A stretch of 64,000 nt of DNA from Bubalus kerabau (GCF_029407905.1 NC_073641.1:21931001-21995000); one strand, 5' to 3'. Positions 46,501 to 57,582 are shown, counted from the first letter of the stretch. Made by a program: numbers and translations. Notes: generated from the sequence alone by a model not told the origin.

Positions 46501-46580
46501 TCACCATCGTCATTATACTCAGATATTCTCACTCTCCCTACCTCTGTACTTACTTTCCCAAACTTCTGCTAATCTTATCC

Positions 46581-46908
46581 TTCAGTTCAGTTCAGTCTCT
46601 TAGCTGTGTCCGACTCTTTGTGACCCCATGAACCGCAGCACGCCAGGCCTCCCTGTCCATCACCAACTCTGGAGTTTACCCAAACTCATGTCCATTGAGT
46701 TGGTGATGGCATCCAACCATCTCATCCTCTGTCATCCCCCTTCTCCTCCCACCTTCAATCTTTTCAAGCATCAGGGTCTTTTCAATGAGTCAGTTCTTCA
46801 CATCAGGTGGCCAAAGTATTGGAGTTTCAGCTTCAGCACAGTCCTTCCAGTGAATATTCAGGACTGATTTCCTCTAGGATGGACTGGTTGGATCTCCTTG
46901 CAGTCCAG
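46581..46908 (-). mobile_element. BovB 3'-end fragment
   Basis: Antisense, ~328 bp, 'ttcagttcagttcagtctcttagctgtgtccgac...' to 'ggactggttggatctccttgcagtcc'. Target duplication tcttatcc at 46573-46580 and 46909-46916. Confidence 0.92.
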
Positions 46909-46916
46909 TCTTATCC

Positions 46917-47313
46917 CTGGACTCCATCTAATTGGCATTGAGTCAAAGGAAGATTCATTATATTGAAGTGTTTGCCAAAGAATGTGTTTGGCAAATTCAC
47001 AACTGACGTCTTTGGTACCAACATCTAAGGTTAGGGTTACGCCTCATCTCCTACTTGTTTTATTAATAATACCATGACATTGTTTATAAAGTTACATTTC
47101 AAAAATGAGTAGCTTATTTGAAATCATCCATATTTTCAGCCTAAATTAAGTCTCAGTTAATTTGCTATCCACTGAATGAATTACTGCCTTGATGTGTTTT
47201 CAACCTAATCTCTTCCAGGAGAAGATCCTCAGTTCTAATATTTACAAAAGAGCTCATTTTTTAAAAAGTAAGAGTGAATACCTACTAACAGTGACCATTT
47301 TTAGGTCATTTTT
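46917..47313. other. Unique intronic sequence
   Basis: Nothing recognised. Confidence 0.35.
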
Positions 47314-47323
47314 AATCTGTAAA

Positions 47324-47591
47324 TGAAGAAGGCAATGGCAACCCACTCCAGTACGCTTGCCTGGAAAATCCCATGGATGGAAGAGCCTGGTAGGCTACAG
47401 TCCATGGGGGCGTGAAGAGTTGGACACAACTGAGCGACTTCACTTTCTCTTTTCACTTCCATGAGTTGGAGAAGGAAATGGCAACCCACTCCAGTATTCT
47501 TGCCTGGAGAATCCCAGGGACGGCAGGGCCTGGTGGGCTGCCCTCTATGGGGTCACACAGTCGGACACGAATGACGGGACTTAGCAGCAGC
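47324..47591 (+). repeat. BOV-A2 SINE (dimer)
   Basis: Sense dimer ending '(gca)n'. Target duplication aatctgtaaa at 47314-47323 and 47592-47601. Confidence 0.95.
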
Positions 47592-47601
47592 AATCTGTAA
47601 A

Positions 47602-48611
47602 GCTAATATTAATATTTCTTAGGCTAATGTGTTTTTATTGATATCTGGTAATCACTTCCTATGGACCTATAAGGGATTTAAAAAAATTTTTTTAAAGGCT
47701 GTTTTCATGAATCTTTAAGAAATAAATAGTTTTGACTTTTAAGTTTATAATAGATTTTCCTCAAGAAAATGATCTCCCTCTAGTGGACAAATTATTATAC
47801 TACAACCTGCAAAGAAAACTAGCAAAGCCCATGGACTATCCTGTATCAAGTGTTTTATGACCTATTAATAAATGTTTGGTGTTAATAGGTAATATAACTG
47901 AAAAAGAAAGGTTAAAATTTTAAAGATACTTAGCAGTATTTGTTACAAAACTGACAGTGGAGAAATTTTTTAAATTAAGACTTTCTTGATTTAATTGAAA
48001 ACATAATAATACAAATTACTGATTTGGGAGTATATTGGTATTTCCTCAGGTGAACTGAGAAAAACGGAACCACAAACCATGCTCCTATAGCTCTTATACT
48101 TCCGTTTCTGCATGGTGTGAAAAGGGTACTTATCTTTTATTTTTTAAAACAGTAAGCATATTTTGATATTGAAGGGAAATCAGTGTAAACATTTGTTTTA
48201 TATGTTCATATTAAAACCTCCTCATGCTGAAGAGCTGCCATGACTATCTCCTTAGAGCAGAAATCACCCCTTATCCTCTCCCCAAGCAGAGGTCTTTCGT
48301 GTCTTTCAACTGTATACTGAATGCCTTCAAAATCCCTCTTTAAATACCATTCTTCCCTGAAGATTTCTTAGATATCCCTGCCTGGATTAATCTCATTGCC
48401 TTTATTTTTGTAACTCAGTGTGCTCATGGTAGGTATTTAATAAATGCTTGTTGAGTTAAGCATATCCAAGAAGAACTTGACAGAGATCCGGTATAAGTCT
48501 CTGTAATAATTAGAAATCCTTCCCCTCTGGCCTTCCTCAGGATTGCTAAAATCCCAGATGCATGAAGTGTCTGTCCACATGCAACAGATGTCCATTTTGG
48601 GGTGTCACCTA
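47602..48611. other. Unique AT-rich intronic sequence
   Basis: Nothing recognised with confidence. Confidence 0.35.
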
Positions 48612-48808
48612 GGACTTCCCTAGTAGCTCAGCTGGTGAAAAATCCGCCTGCAACGAAGGAGACCTGGGTTCGATTTCTGGGTTGGGAAGATCTCCTGGAG
48701 AACAGATAGGCTACCCACTCCAGTATTCTGGCCTGGACAATTCCATGGACTATTCCATGGGGTCGCGAAGAGTTGGACTGAGCTACTTTCACTTTCTTTT
48801 CACTGCTA
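48612..48808 (+). repeat. Bov-tA SINE with internal rearrangement
   Basis: Sense: 'ggacttccctagtagctcagctggtgaaaaatccgcctgc...'. The body has 'attccatggactattccatggggtcgcg', so the 'gaggagcctggcgggctacagtcc' part is lost and 'attccatgg' is repeated. Confidence 0.9.
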
Positions 48809-48930
48809 ATACACATTTGTGGTTTACACGATTATGCCTTATAGCTGAGAGAACTTCAGGACTAGTAGATAATCCAGTTAGCTTGGTAATTTTGGTCAAT
48901 TAACCTTTCTAGGAGCTGGTATCCTCTTCT

Positions 48931-49342
48931 GGCAATGGCACCCCCACTCCAGTACTCTTGCCTGGAAAATCCCATGGACGGAGGAGCCTGGTAGGCTGCA
49001 GTCCATGGGGTCACTAAAAGTCGGACATGACTGCGCGACTTCACTTTCACTTTTCACTTTCATGCATTGGAGAAGGAAATGGCAACCCACTCTAGTACTT
49101 TTGCCTGGAAAATCCCATGGATGGAGGAGCCTGGTAGGCTACAGTCCATGGGGTCGCTAGAGTCAGACACGACTGAGCGACTTCACTTTCACTTTTCACT
49201 TTCATGCATTGGAGAAGGAAATGGCAACCCACTCCAGTGTTCTTGCCTGGAGAATCCTAGGGACGGGGGAGCCTGGTGGGCTGCTGTCTATGGGGTCACA
49301 CAGAGTTGGACACGACTGAAGCGACTTAGCAGCAGCAGCAGC
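48931..49342 (+). repeat. BOV-A2 SINE with three monomers
   Basis: Three Bov-A units in tandem: starts near 48931, 49069 and 49209, each beginning '(ggagaagg)aaatggcaacccactc'. The usual element has two. Target duplication atcctc(t/g)tct at 48921-48930 and 49343-49352, so it is one insertion. Ends in (CAG)n. Confidence 0.93.
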
Positions 49343-49352
49343 ATCCTCGTCT

Positions 49353-51059
49353 ATAAAAGGAATCTGTAGGTAATCTCTCATTGTCCTTTAAGGACCAAAT
49401 AAATGCATCTGTAAAGTGACAAAATTCTAAGAAAATTTTAATTGAAAAACATGTTTGTGACTGGCTAAGCTAGATTTTTGAGTTTTTCCTTTGTGTGTGT
49501 GTGTGCGCGCGTGCTCACTTTCTACTAGATGGATTGATTTAGAGTCAGTGTTCTCATTTGGTCATAGAATCATAGGTGATTCATGAAACATCAAGCATCT
49601 GGATAATTCTTCCACTGTAGCCTTCAGTCTTTGGGTCATAATACTGTTATTAATGAATCTAGTAGCAAAAGAATATTTAAAAATTAGCTAGTTGATAGTT
49701 TAGATAAAGATTCTAATGGGGAAAACATTGATAACAACTGGACTTGAATTCATTCACTCATTTACTCATTTAACAAATTTTTAAACCACATACTTGCTAG
49801 GCTATCGTGAACTAACATCCTCTTCTTATAGGAACACACAAGAGTTGACTTCATTTTAATACTGGTTGATGTTTGACTAGAAGAACTCTGTGGCAAGTTT
49901 ATCTCGGTTATAAAGTGTGCGATATCAAGAAGGGCATCTGTAGTTCTTTTCTCCCCAGACTCTAAACTCTATATTGCTGAGCATCGTGCCTTTCATTCAT
50001 TTGATCACTAGTTCAAACCACTTTTCTGAAGTGCCGTGTGAGTGCTTAGAACACCTAGAATCTTCATTCTCAGCTCACAGTCTAGGAATGGAGATCACGT
50101 GGTAATTATTTCCAGCTCCTTATAAACCCCACCAGTAGGGAGTTAGGAACGAGTCCTGGGGGTGCAGAGGAAGGGCATCTCATGGAGCTCCGGGGTATCA
50201 AGTCAGTATTTCAAGTGGAGGCTAAGTCATAAAGGATGAATAATGGTCAGGCAGGAGAGTGTAGTGCCGAGTAACTGGGGAGAAGAAGGTTAGGTAGTGA
50301 GAGCCTGCGACAGGGAGGCGGTGGTTGAGTATGAAGGGAACGTGAACTGCTCAATGGAAGAGTATTGCACGTCAAGGTTGGGAAAAGGGCTCATTGTCCT
50401 TGAGGACAGATGCCCATGACTCTGTCAGTTTAGCCAAGGAGTGTGACCTTTATTCTGAGGACAACAGTGAGCTACTGAAAGATTTTTAGCTGATGAATTA
50501 CAGTAAGGTTTACATTTTAAGGAGAGTCATACTGGGTGAAAAAGGGATTTGAGAGACTACTTTTAAAACTCTTATAATAATACAAATGAGAGTTGATGGA
50601 ATCTTGAACTTAATATATTGGCAGTGGGGATGGAGGGAAGTGGCTACAACAGAAATTAGTGATTCAGTAGATGTAGGTAGGAGTGGAGAACCTACTCCAG
50701 AGAAGCTCAGCTTTGGGGAAGCAAGCATATTAGACATGTCATGAGCACTTGTTGAACTGAACCCAAATATTTAGTGAATTACTATATAAAAGGACTTCTA
50801 AGGAGAACCAGTCTTTGCAGAATGGCTCCTTTATAACTGAAATTGAGTTCAGAGCGATCTATGTATCTTATATCTGGTCAGTTAGCAGAAATACTCAAAA
50901 GCTTGGGAGGACAAGTGTATGAAGTCGGTATGTTATTTTTCTTTTGTGTATTCTGGTATTATAATGTTTTTAACAAAAGGAATCAGTTGCTAGGTTTCCT
51001 ACTTCCTAAAATGAAATCTCCCTTTATTAAAACATCAATGTACAGTTCACGGCAACATC
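49353..51059. other. Unique intronic sequence just upstream of the PDE4D exon
   Basis: 49492-49513 is a short (TG)n/(CG)n tract. 50150-50780 is purine-rich and may be an old unidentified repeat. No first exon recognised. Confidence 0.4.
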
Positions 51060-51082
51060 ATCCTTTTCTTCCTTGTTGACAG
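51060..51082 (+). promoter_or_regulatory. PDE4D: 3' splice site (polypyrimidine tract and acceptor AG)
   Basis: A pyrimidine-rich run, tccttttcttccttgttgac, is followed by AG at 51081-51082, directly before the exon. The first exonic T completes a codon begun in the preceding exon: Cys if the upstream exon ends in TG, as I recall for PDE4D3. Confidence 0.9.
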
Positions 51083-51274
51083 TTTCGATGTGGACAATGG
51101 CACATCTTCAGGGCGGAGTCCCTTGGATCCCATGACCAGCCCGGGATCTGGCCTGATTCTCCAAGCAAACTTTGTCCACAGTCAGCGTCGGGAGTCCTTC
51201 CTGTACCGCTCCGACAGCGATTATGACCTCTCGCCAAAGTCCATGTCCCGGAACTCCTCCATTGCCAGTGACAT
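51083..51274 (+). CDS. PDE4D: PDE4D long-isoform internal exon (N-terminal part of UCR1)
   Basis: Internal coding exon of the cAMP-specific phosphodiesterase PDE4D, a cytosolic enzyme that hydrolyses cAMP to 5'-AMP. The 192 nt hold the last base of a split codon, 63 complete codons and the first two bases (AT) of the next codon, so the exon is phase-symmetric and could be skipped in frame. The peptide starts FDVDNGTSSGRSP and ends SRNSSIASD. RRES is encoded around 51186-51197; counting from the PDE4D3 start as I remember it, its serine is Ser54, the PKA site that activates long forms. The FDVDNGTS and DPMTSPGSG stretches fit PDE4D better than PDE4A or PDE4B, which I recall as FDVENG with a different following segment. 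The exon belongs to long isoforms; short forms start downstream. CpG is richer here than in the flanking intron. Codon 9 (51108-51110) is Ser where I recall Ala in human. An in-frame TAA follows only in the intron. Confidence 0.95.
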
Positions 51275-51280
51275 GTAAGT
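51275..51280 (+). promoter_or_regulatory. PDE4D: 5' splice site GTAAGT
   Basis: The exon ends ...GAC AT and is followed by GTAAGT, a consensus donor. The AT is the start of the Ile codon that opens the next PDE4D exon (IHGDD). This is why the apparent stop TAA at 51276-51278 is not part of the mRNA. Confidence 0.92.
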
Positions 51281-53112
51281 ATGAGGCTGAGCAAAGGGAC
51301 AACGAAACTCTTAGAGGAAACCAAGTAAATTTCTCTCTAGAGTTGATAGAACCAATGATGTTTGCTCAACTGCATCATTCTCTAATTTAAAAAGGATGAT
51401 GGGCAAAATTGTATAAACTGAAGATAAACAGTAGATTGAATTTGTATATGCTCTCACTCTTGGTAGGACATTTATTTTTCCTAGAGAATATATTGTCTGG
51501 GGAAAGTGAGAATTAAATTTTTAATGGAGGCATTTACACAGAAAACGTTAGCTTATATTCGTGTAGGACCTGACTGAGATTTAGCTACCTAACCATGTGA
51601 ATCTTTCTGAATATTTTGAAAAGCTTTAAACTCAGTTTGCAAGTCCCCATGATATTAGCATGTGTGTCTCTTTGAATGCATCTTCACTGATGTACCACAC
51701 AGATGTTAGCACTGGTTTGCTGGCTCATTTGAGAGATCTTTGTGGAGGGTTGCCTAAATTAAACCATTTTTGGAATATTAATCACTGGAGGCAAGTAAAG
51801 AAAACATTGGACAGGCTTGAATATCGTTTAAGACATGGCACAGCTTGGAAAGTAATTAAAACAGATAAGCTGGTTTACAGATCACATACCATCATTAGCT
51901 CATTTTCTCAGCACATTCCATTCCTGTTTACTCTAATGTTCTTTAGTTTTCTAGTTTCTGGAGGCTTCTAAATAGGACCTGACTCTTACTTAGTACCTTT
52001 GCTGTCATTTAAGATCACTTGGCCTGTGTGTAGAGTTAATGTCCAGTTTCCTCTTCTGCACATCCATCCAATAACAACAGCATCTTCTCACGGCACCATC
52101 TCAAAAGCTCAGGATAGGTTGCAGTACATCTTAGAAGAATATGGGGTCCCTGAATGTTTAGTGTTATTCTTGGTATTCTAACTGGTCATTAGGTTATCCC
52201 AATAGGTCTACATGAGATTCTAGAAATGAAATGGCTCTTGGTTGCCATTTATTAATAGTTATAAAATGACGATACTGTCTTCTCCCTAGGAATGAGCAAC
52301 TAAAGTACAATCAGTTTGATTCAGGTTCTGAATTACAAAATTCCCATTGTGTAACTGTCTTTGTTTGACAATTACAGGAGATAGAAGAAAACTCTAAGAG
52401 AGGATTCTTAATCTCAAATAACTAATAATGTTATGAAATGACAGGTTTTATGTCAAATAATTAGTGAGAAAACATTTTTTAAGTCCTAATTGTTGTCCTT
52501 GCAGGCTACAGGTAAAAGTATGTCATTACCTACCTCTGTGCACCTGTCTCCTCCATCTTTCAAAAGCTACCCAATTTACTCTCCTTTTTTAATCTGCTTT
52601 TTTGGCAGTGAAACTTTTTCCATAATTACATCTCTCTACTTTCTTCCAACCCCACTCCAAGATCCACATCTACTTGCTGTATATCCTTATATGTTGTGTT
52701 ACCTTAATATTCTGAAATGTATCTTTAGTTCATATTGACCTCTGAAAATCATCCCAATTCAAATAATATGTATCAGTCACCCATAAAGCAGAAGTCATGG
52801 TGCCAGTTATCAGAGGAAATACAAGGTGCATTTAATCTAGTTCCCATCACTGTTGTGTGCTCTCTTCCCTGCTGCTCAGAGCCCTCTTCTTCACTGATTC
52901 TGCTTATCACTTCTTAACATATTATCTCCAACATATAGACACGGACCCTTTTCTGCTTTGGAAAATTCTTTTATGTATATGTTCAGCTATCAGCTTTTAT
53001 CAGATGACTTACTGCTCAGTATCTCTGGCCCTGAAACCTCAGTTGAGCCCCAGAACTATAGCACCTCACTGCCTGCTAGAGATTTAGACTTCCTTGTTCA
53101 GCTGTTCCTTCA
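51281..53112. other. Unique intronic sequence just downstream of the PDE4D exon
   Basis: 1.8 kb with no recognised repeat. The 103-codon frame at 51660-51971 resembles no protein I know. Confidence 0.4.
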
Positions 53113-53327
53113 CACGCACATGCATGCGTGCTTAGTCGTGTCCTGCTCTTTTCAATGCCATAGACTGTAGCCCACCAGGCTTCTCTGTCCATGGGATTCT
53201 CCAGGTAACAATACTGCAGAGGGTTGCCATTTCCTCCTCCAGAGGATCTTCCCAACCCAGGGATCAAACCAGCATCTCCTATATTGGCAGGCAGATTCTT
53301 TTACCACTGAGCCATTTGGGAGGCCCC
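53113..53327 (-). repeat. Bov-tA SINE
   Basis: 'acatgcatgcgtgcttagtcgtgtcctgctcttttcaatgcc...gacc/aacccagggatcaaaccagcatctcctatattggcaggcag...' antisense. Confidence 0.9.
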
Positions 53328-53988
53328 AATTAGTCCATATTCATCATTAATTCATTGTATTGATGGTGTCCACTCTTCTTCATTACAAAACAACCTCCTT
53401 TTCCCATTGGTCCTATTTCTGTTATCTTTGTTTTGTTTTCTTAGGTTTGAAATTTAAGATGGTCGTTTATTCACACGTAATAAAAATGCTTACTGAGCAA
53501 CTAGATGTATTCATAGCTTCCAGTCTGCACGGGGCAGAGAAGAGGCAGGGCAGGAGGGCTGACAGTTTAGAGTTTCGTCATAAAATGTGAGAAGCACCAT
53601 CCTTGAGGCATTTACAAAACTACAAGAGAAAAGGAGAGGAGAAGGAGAGTTTGCCAACCAGGGAAAGCCAGGCCAAGAGGGCAACATTTGGATAATGTGG
53701 GGCAAGGAGAATCATGGCTCAGTTAAAGAGTGACAGTTTGATTGGTGTGGGTAGGAAAACGTGGCAAGAGAGAAAGACCAGAATCAATCACAGAGGTGAT
53801 TAGCTGGGGTCACTTGATCCCATTCTTGTTTTTATTGCTTCTGATTACTCTATTGTTGAGTGATTGAGTAACGTGAAGTGATTACAGGGAAAGAGTTCAT
53901 GTTGAAATTCATAGAAACATAACAGGCTTAATACGATGGAGGCCCAAGTCAAGGGAGTTGGGGTGGGATGACAGTTTAATCCAGAGGC

Positions 53989-54028
<40 letters not shown>

Positions 54029-54072
54029 AAGGAAGTTGGGGTGGGATGACAGTTTAATCCAGAGGCAAGAGG

Positions 54073-54112
<40 letters not shown>

Positions 54113-54810
54113 TGTGTGTGTGTAGGGAGACAACCAGTGGGCAAGGAGAACCAAAGAGAGTGCTGAAGTTTTGACCCCAAACTTGTAAATGAACAATGAT
54201 GTTGACATAGGGACAGGGTAGAAGGTAGACAGCATAAGGAATTTGACTTGTACACAATGGGGCTGGAGCTATAGGAGGAACAAGACAACAGTTAAAGGAA
54301 AAGGACAGAGAACACTGCAGAGGATCAGGAGAAATTCGAAGAACCAGTTACTGTTTGCAGTGACTAAGTTTGGGAGGACCACTGGAAGAAGCATCTTAGT
54401 GGGATAGTAGAATTGGAAGAATAGAATTAGTGGAGGACTGAATTGAAAGTGGAGATATCAGCAAGTGCAAGCATCTCTTTAAAAGGTTAGTAAGTTAAAA
54501 GGGAAAAGAGAATTAAAGTTGCTTGAGAGAAAACTGAGTTCAAGGAAATTTATTTTTTTAATTCAGAACAGGTAAGCTGAGGGACACAAGGGTTAAGTAT
54601 GGAGTTGTAGCTGCTACCAAAAGTATGATCATGAGCTCAAGTGAAGGAACTAACCTTGGAAAACTAGTACAGACAAGTACTGCATTCTTTAGAACAATGA
54701 AAACAAGTGAAAAGAGGAAATATAAATTTGGAGCTGGATGGGTAAAATATTTAGAGAATTGAGGGTTTATGATATCTACTTTTTCATGCAAGTAGGAAGT
54801 ATAAAAAAGA
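53328..54810. other. Intronic sequence, purine-rich, with TG repeats
   Basis: 53600-54560 is purine-rich and may be an old unidentified repeat, similar in style to 50150-50780. The TG/tandem block is listed separately. No gene. Confidence 0.35.
53951..54124. repeat. Compound repeat: two 41-bp units each followed by (TG)n
   Basis: Unit 1 53951-53991 and unit 2 54029-54069 ('aag(g)gaagttggggtgggatgacagtttaatccagaggcaag') differ at one position. Each is followed by a TG run (53993-54026 and 54074-54124). Period ~78 bp. Confidence 0.93.
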
Positions 54811-54894
54811 GTATATGTCTATAACTGAGTCACTTTGCTATATAGCAGAGCTTGGTACAACATTATAAATCAACTGTACTTCAGTAAAAAAAAA
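54811..54894 (+). mobile_element. L1 3'-end fragment
   Basis: 'gtatatgtctataactgagtcactttgctatatagcagagcttggtacaacattataaatcaactgtacttcagtaaaaaaaaa' is the extreme 3' end of an L1 with its A-tail. Confidence 0.85.
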
Positions 54895-54992
54895 GAAAGT
54901 ATAGCCATTGATAACTAAAGGAAAGAGGATGGGGCAGCTTAAGAATAGGGGGGAGAGTTTAAAAGAGCCACACTGCAATTATAAAGAGAACA

Positions 54993-55117
54993 GGAAGTTT
55001 CCTGGCAGTCCACTGGTTTGGATTCAGCACTTTTAACTGCCAGGGCCCAGGTTCATGCCTAGTTGAAGGACTAAGATACCACCAGCTCTGTAGTATGGCC
55101 CCCAAACCTAAAAAATA
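54993..55117 (+). repeat. CHR-type SINE
   Basis: 'ggaagtttcctggcagtccactggtttggattcagcacttttaactgccagggcccaggttcatgcctagttg' with B-box-like 'ggttcatgcc', ending 'tggcccccaaacctaaaaaa'. Confidence 0.8.
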
Positions 55118-55289
55118 TAGAAGGAGAATAGGATAAGAATACTAGAAAGAAAATTGCTGGAAAACCCCATAGATAATAATATGTAATATTGGATGGATGA
55201 AGAACCAGGTTGAAAGTCATATCTTCCAGCTCCAGCAAAGGTGAAACAATTGGGGTTTAGATGGAAGCCAGGGACAAGCCCAGGGTGTG

Positions 55290-56220
55290 TTCAGTTCAGT
55301 TCAGTCGCTCAGTCATGTCCTACTCTTTGCAACCCCATGCATCGCAGCACGCCAGGCCTCCCTGTCCATCACCAACTCCCGGAGTTCACTCAGACTCACA
55401 TGCATCGAGTCAGTGATGCCATCCAGCCATCTCATCCTCTGTCGTCCTCTTCTCCTCCTGCCTCCAATCCCTCCCAGCATCAGGGTCTTTTCCAATGAAT
55501 CAGCTCTTTGCATGAGGTGGCCAAAGTATTGGAGTTTCAGCTTCAGCATCAGTCCATCCAATGAACACCCAGGACTTATCTCCTTTAGGATGGACTGGTT
55601 GGATCTCCTTGCAGTCCAAGGGACTCTCAAGAGTCTTCTCCAACACCACAGTTCAAAAGCATCAATTCTTTGGCACTCAGCTTTCTTTACAGTCCAACTC
55701 TCACATCCATACATGACCACTGGAAAAACCAAAGCCTTGACTAGACAGACCTTTTTTGGCAAAGTAATATATCTGCTTTTGAATATGCTGTCTAGGTTGG
55801 TCATAACTTTCCTTCCAAGGAGCAAGCGTCTTTTAATTTCATGGCTGCAATCACCATCTGCAGTGATTTTGGAGCCCAAAAGAATAAAGTTTGACACTGT
55901 TTCCACGTTCCCCATCTATTTCCCATGAAGTGATGGGACCAGATGCCATGATCTTTGTTTTCTGACTGTTGAGTTTTAAGCCAACTTTTTCACTCTCCTC
56001 TTTCACTTTCATCAAGAGGCTCTTTAGTTCCTCTTCATTTTCTGCCATAAGGGTGGTGTCATCTGCATATCTGAGGTTATTGATATTTCACCTGGAAATC
56101 TTGATTCCAGCTTGTGCTTCATCCAGCCCAGCGTTTCTCATGATGTACTCTGCATATAAGTTAAATAAGCAGGGCGACAATATACAGCCTTGATGTACTC
56201 CTTTTCCTATTTGGAACCAT
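55290..56220 (-). mobile_element. BovB LINE 3' end, longest copy in the window
   Basis: ~930 bp antisense. Minus-strand frames 55313-55915 (200 codons: ...SKITADGDCSHEIKRR..., ...MVLKLK-type..., ...MRWLDGITDSMHVSLSELRE...) and 55851-56048 (MAENEEELKSLLMKVKEESEK...) are separated by a frameshift in the 'ERGNSVKLYSFG' region. The RT YADD motif lies in the out-of-frame part near 56050-56075 ('atctgcatat' in reverse). 5'-truncated, with a recognisable 'ccttttcctatttggaacca' beyond the coding part. The 213-codon frame on the opposite strand is an antisense shadow. Confidence 0.93.
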
Positions 56221-56696
56221 AAGACATAGGTAAATTTTTAATGATTATCATGAGTACACTAAAGAAATAAATACATAAAAAGTAAACTTGAACTATCATA
56301 AAGCATAAACAAGTATTTTATAAAAGTAGGAAATACTACTTATAAAATAAGTGCTATAACAGAAGGTTACCCATGTGCTGTCATGAAGAAACATGGAGAA
56401 AATTACAGAATACATGGATAAGTGCATAAAAGATATGTAGTTTTTCCCTCTTAAATTCTTCAAAATGCATTTAAAACTACCTTAATTTCTGGATAATAGT
56501 TACTTCTGTTGTTGCTTTTGATCTAATGCTGTAATGTTATTTGCATTCGCCAATACTCAGATATGAGCCACTGAAGAAAGTAACAGGAGTATTATCACTG
56601 ACAAGAAAAGTAGAATTTAGTCATAAAACTAAGAGTTTATTGAATACAAACTGTCAGTCAAACCACATCAGTTCAAAGCAGTTTTCAATCCTAATC
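56221..56696. other. AT-rich unique intronic sequence
   Basis: Nothing recognised. Confidence 0.35.
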
Positions 56697-57250
56697 TCCT
56701 AGTATGTCCTACCCTTTCCCCACCCCCATACGGGGTCTACAGGTCTATTCTCTACGTTTGTGCCTCTATTCCTGCCCTGGAAATAGGTTCATCTGTACCA
56801 TTTTTCTAGATGCCACACATACGTGTCAATATATGACATTTGTTTTTCTCTGACTTACTTCACTCTGTATGACAAACACTTCATCTGTGTCTCTACAGAC
56901 ATGACCCAGTTTTGTTCCTTTTTATGGCTAATATTCCATTGTGTGTATGTACTACATCTTCTTCTTTATCTGTTCACCTGTTATTGGGCATTTAGATTGT
57001 TTCCATGTCCTATCTAGTATAAATAGAGCTGCAATGAATACTGGAGTAGATGTGTCGAATAGATAGCTGGTAGGAACCTGCTATAAAGCACAAGAAGCCC
57101 AGCTCTGTGCTCTGTGATGGGTGCAATGAGAGGCGAGGTCCAAGAGGGAGGAGATGTATATATAAATGTAGCTAATCCACTTCATTGTAGAGCAGAAGCT
57201 AATACAACATTGCAAAGCAATTATGCCCCAATAATAATGCAAAAAAGAAC
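56697..57250 (+). mobile_element. L1 3' end with an inverted 5' segment
   Basis: 57055-57250 is sense L1 3' UTR ('atagatagctggtaggaacctgctataaagcacaagaagcccag...attgtagagcagaagctaatacaacattgcaaagcaattatgcccc'). 56697-57050 is the adjoining more 5' region in antisense ('ctgccctggaaataggttcatctg', 'tatggctaatattccattgtgtgt', 'tataaatagagctgcaatgaatac'). The two pieces are nearly contiguous on the L1 consensus, as expected from twin priming. Confidence 0.8.
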
Positions 57251-57582
57251 ATTTTTCAGTTCATCTGTATAATGGACCTCTAGTCCCCCATCTTCTGTTG
57301 AATAAACAGTAATACAGAGAATCTAGGTAATCTAATTAGCCCTTTACTTGTACTTACATACTGATACATATAGGGGAGGTGTGGAGGGGCAGTGAGGAGG
57401 AGGTGAGTGGACCCGATGTACCATAAAAAGCTAGGGCACACTTGGTGGTCTAGCTAATTAGTCCCTGTCACCATATAGAAATATACGATCTCACTGAACA
57501 GCCTTTGCAGTGTCCCATGTGGTCATTCTCCCACCCAGGAGTCACTATCCCCCAACCCCATGTCAAATTTCTGTCCTTTCCT
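57251..57582. other. Unique intronic sequence
   Basis: Nothing recognised. Confidence 0.35.

Larger units (their letters stand above)
1..51082 (+). other. PDE4D: PDE4D intron upstream of the UCR1 exon (partial)
   Basis: All sequence 5' of the exon in this window is taken as intron of PDE4D in sense orientation. I looked by eye for coding starts resembling the alternative first exons of PDE4D3, D8 and D9 and saw none; degenerate matches could be missed. The very long intron fits a gene that spans over a megabase in mammals. Confidence 0.8.

Noticed and set aside
51083..51274. Assignment of the exon to PDE4B or PDE4A
   Set aside because: The shared RRESFLYRSDSDYDLSPK core fits all PDE4 genes, but FDVDNGTS, DPMTSPGSG and NSSIASD fit my recollection of PDE4D rather than the others.
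51660..51971. 103-codon frame just after the PDE4D exon as an extra exon or small protein
   Set aside because: No recognisable domain, no splice-site context, composition like surrounding intron.
55287..55928. 213-codon open frame on the + strand
   Set aside because: Antisense shadow of the BovB ORF2 remnant; similar serine/leucine-rich frames appear opposite every BovB copy (19012, 41369, 14871).
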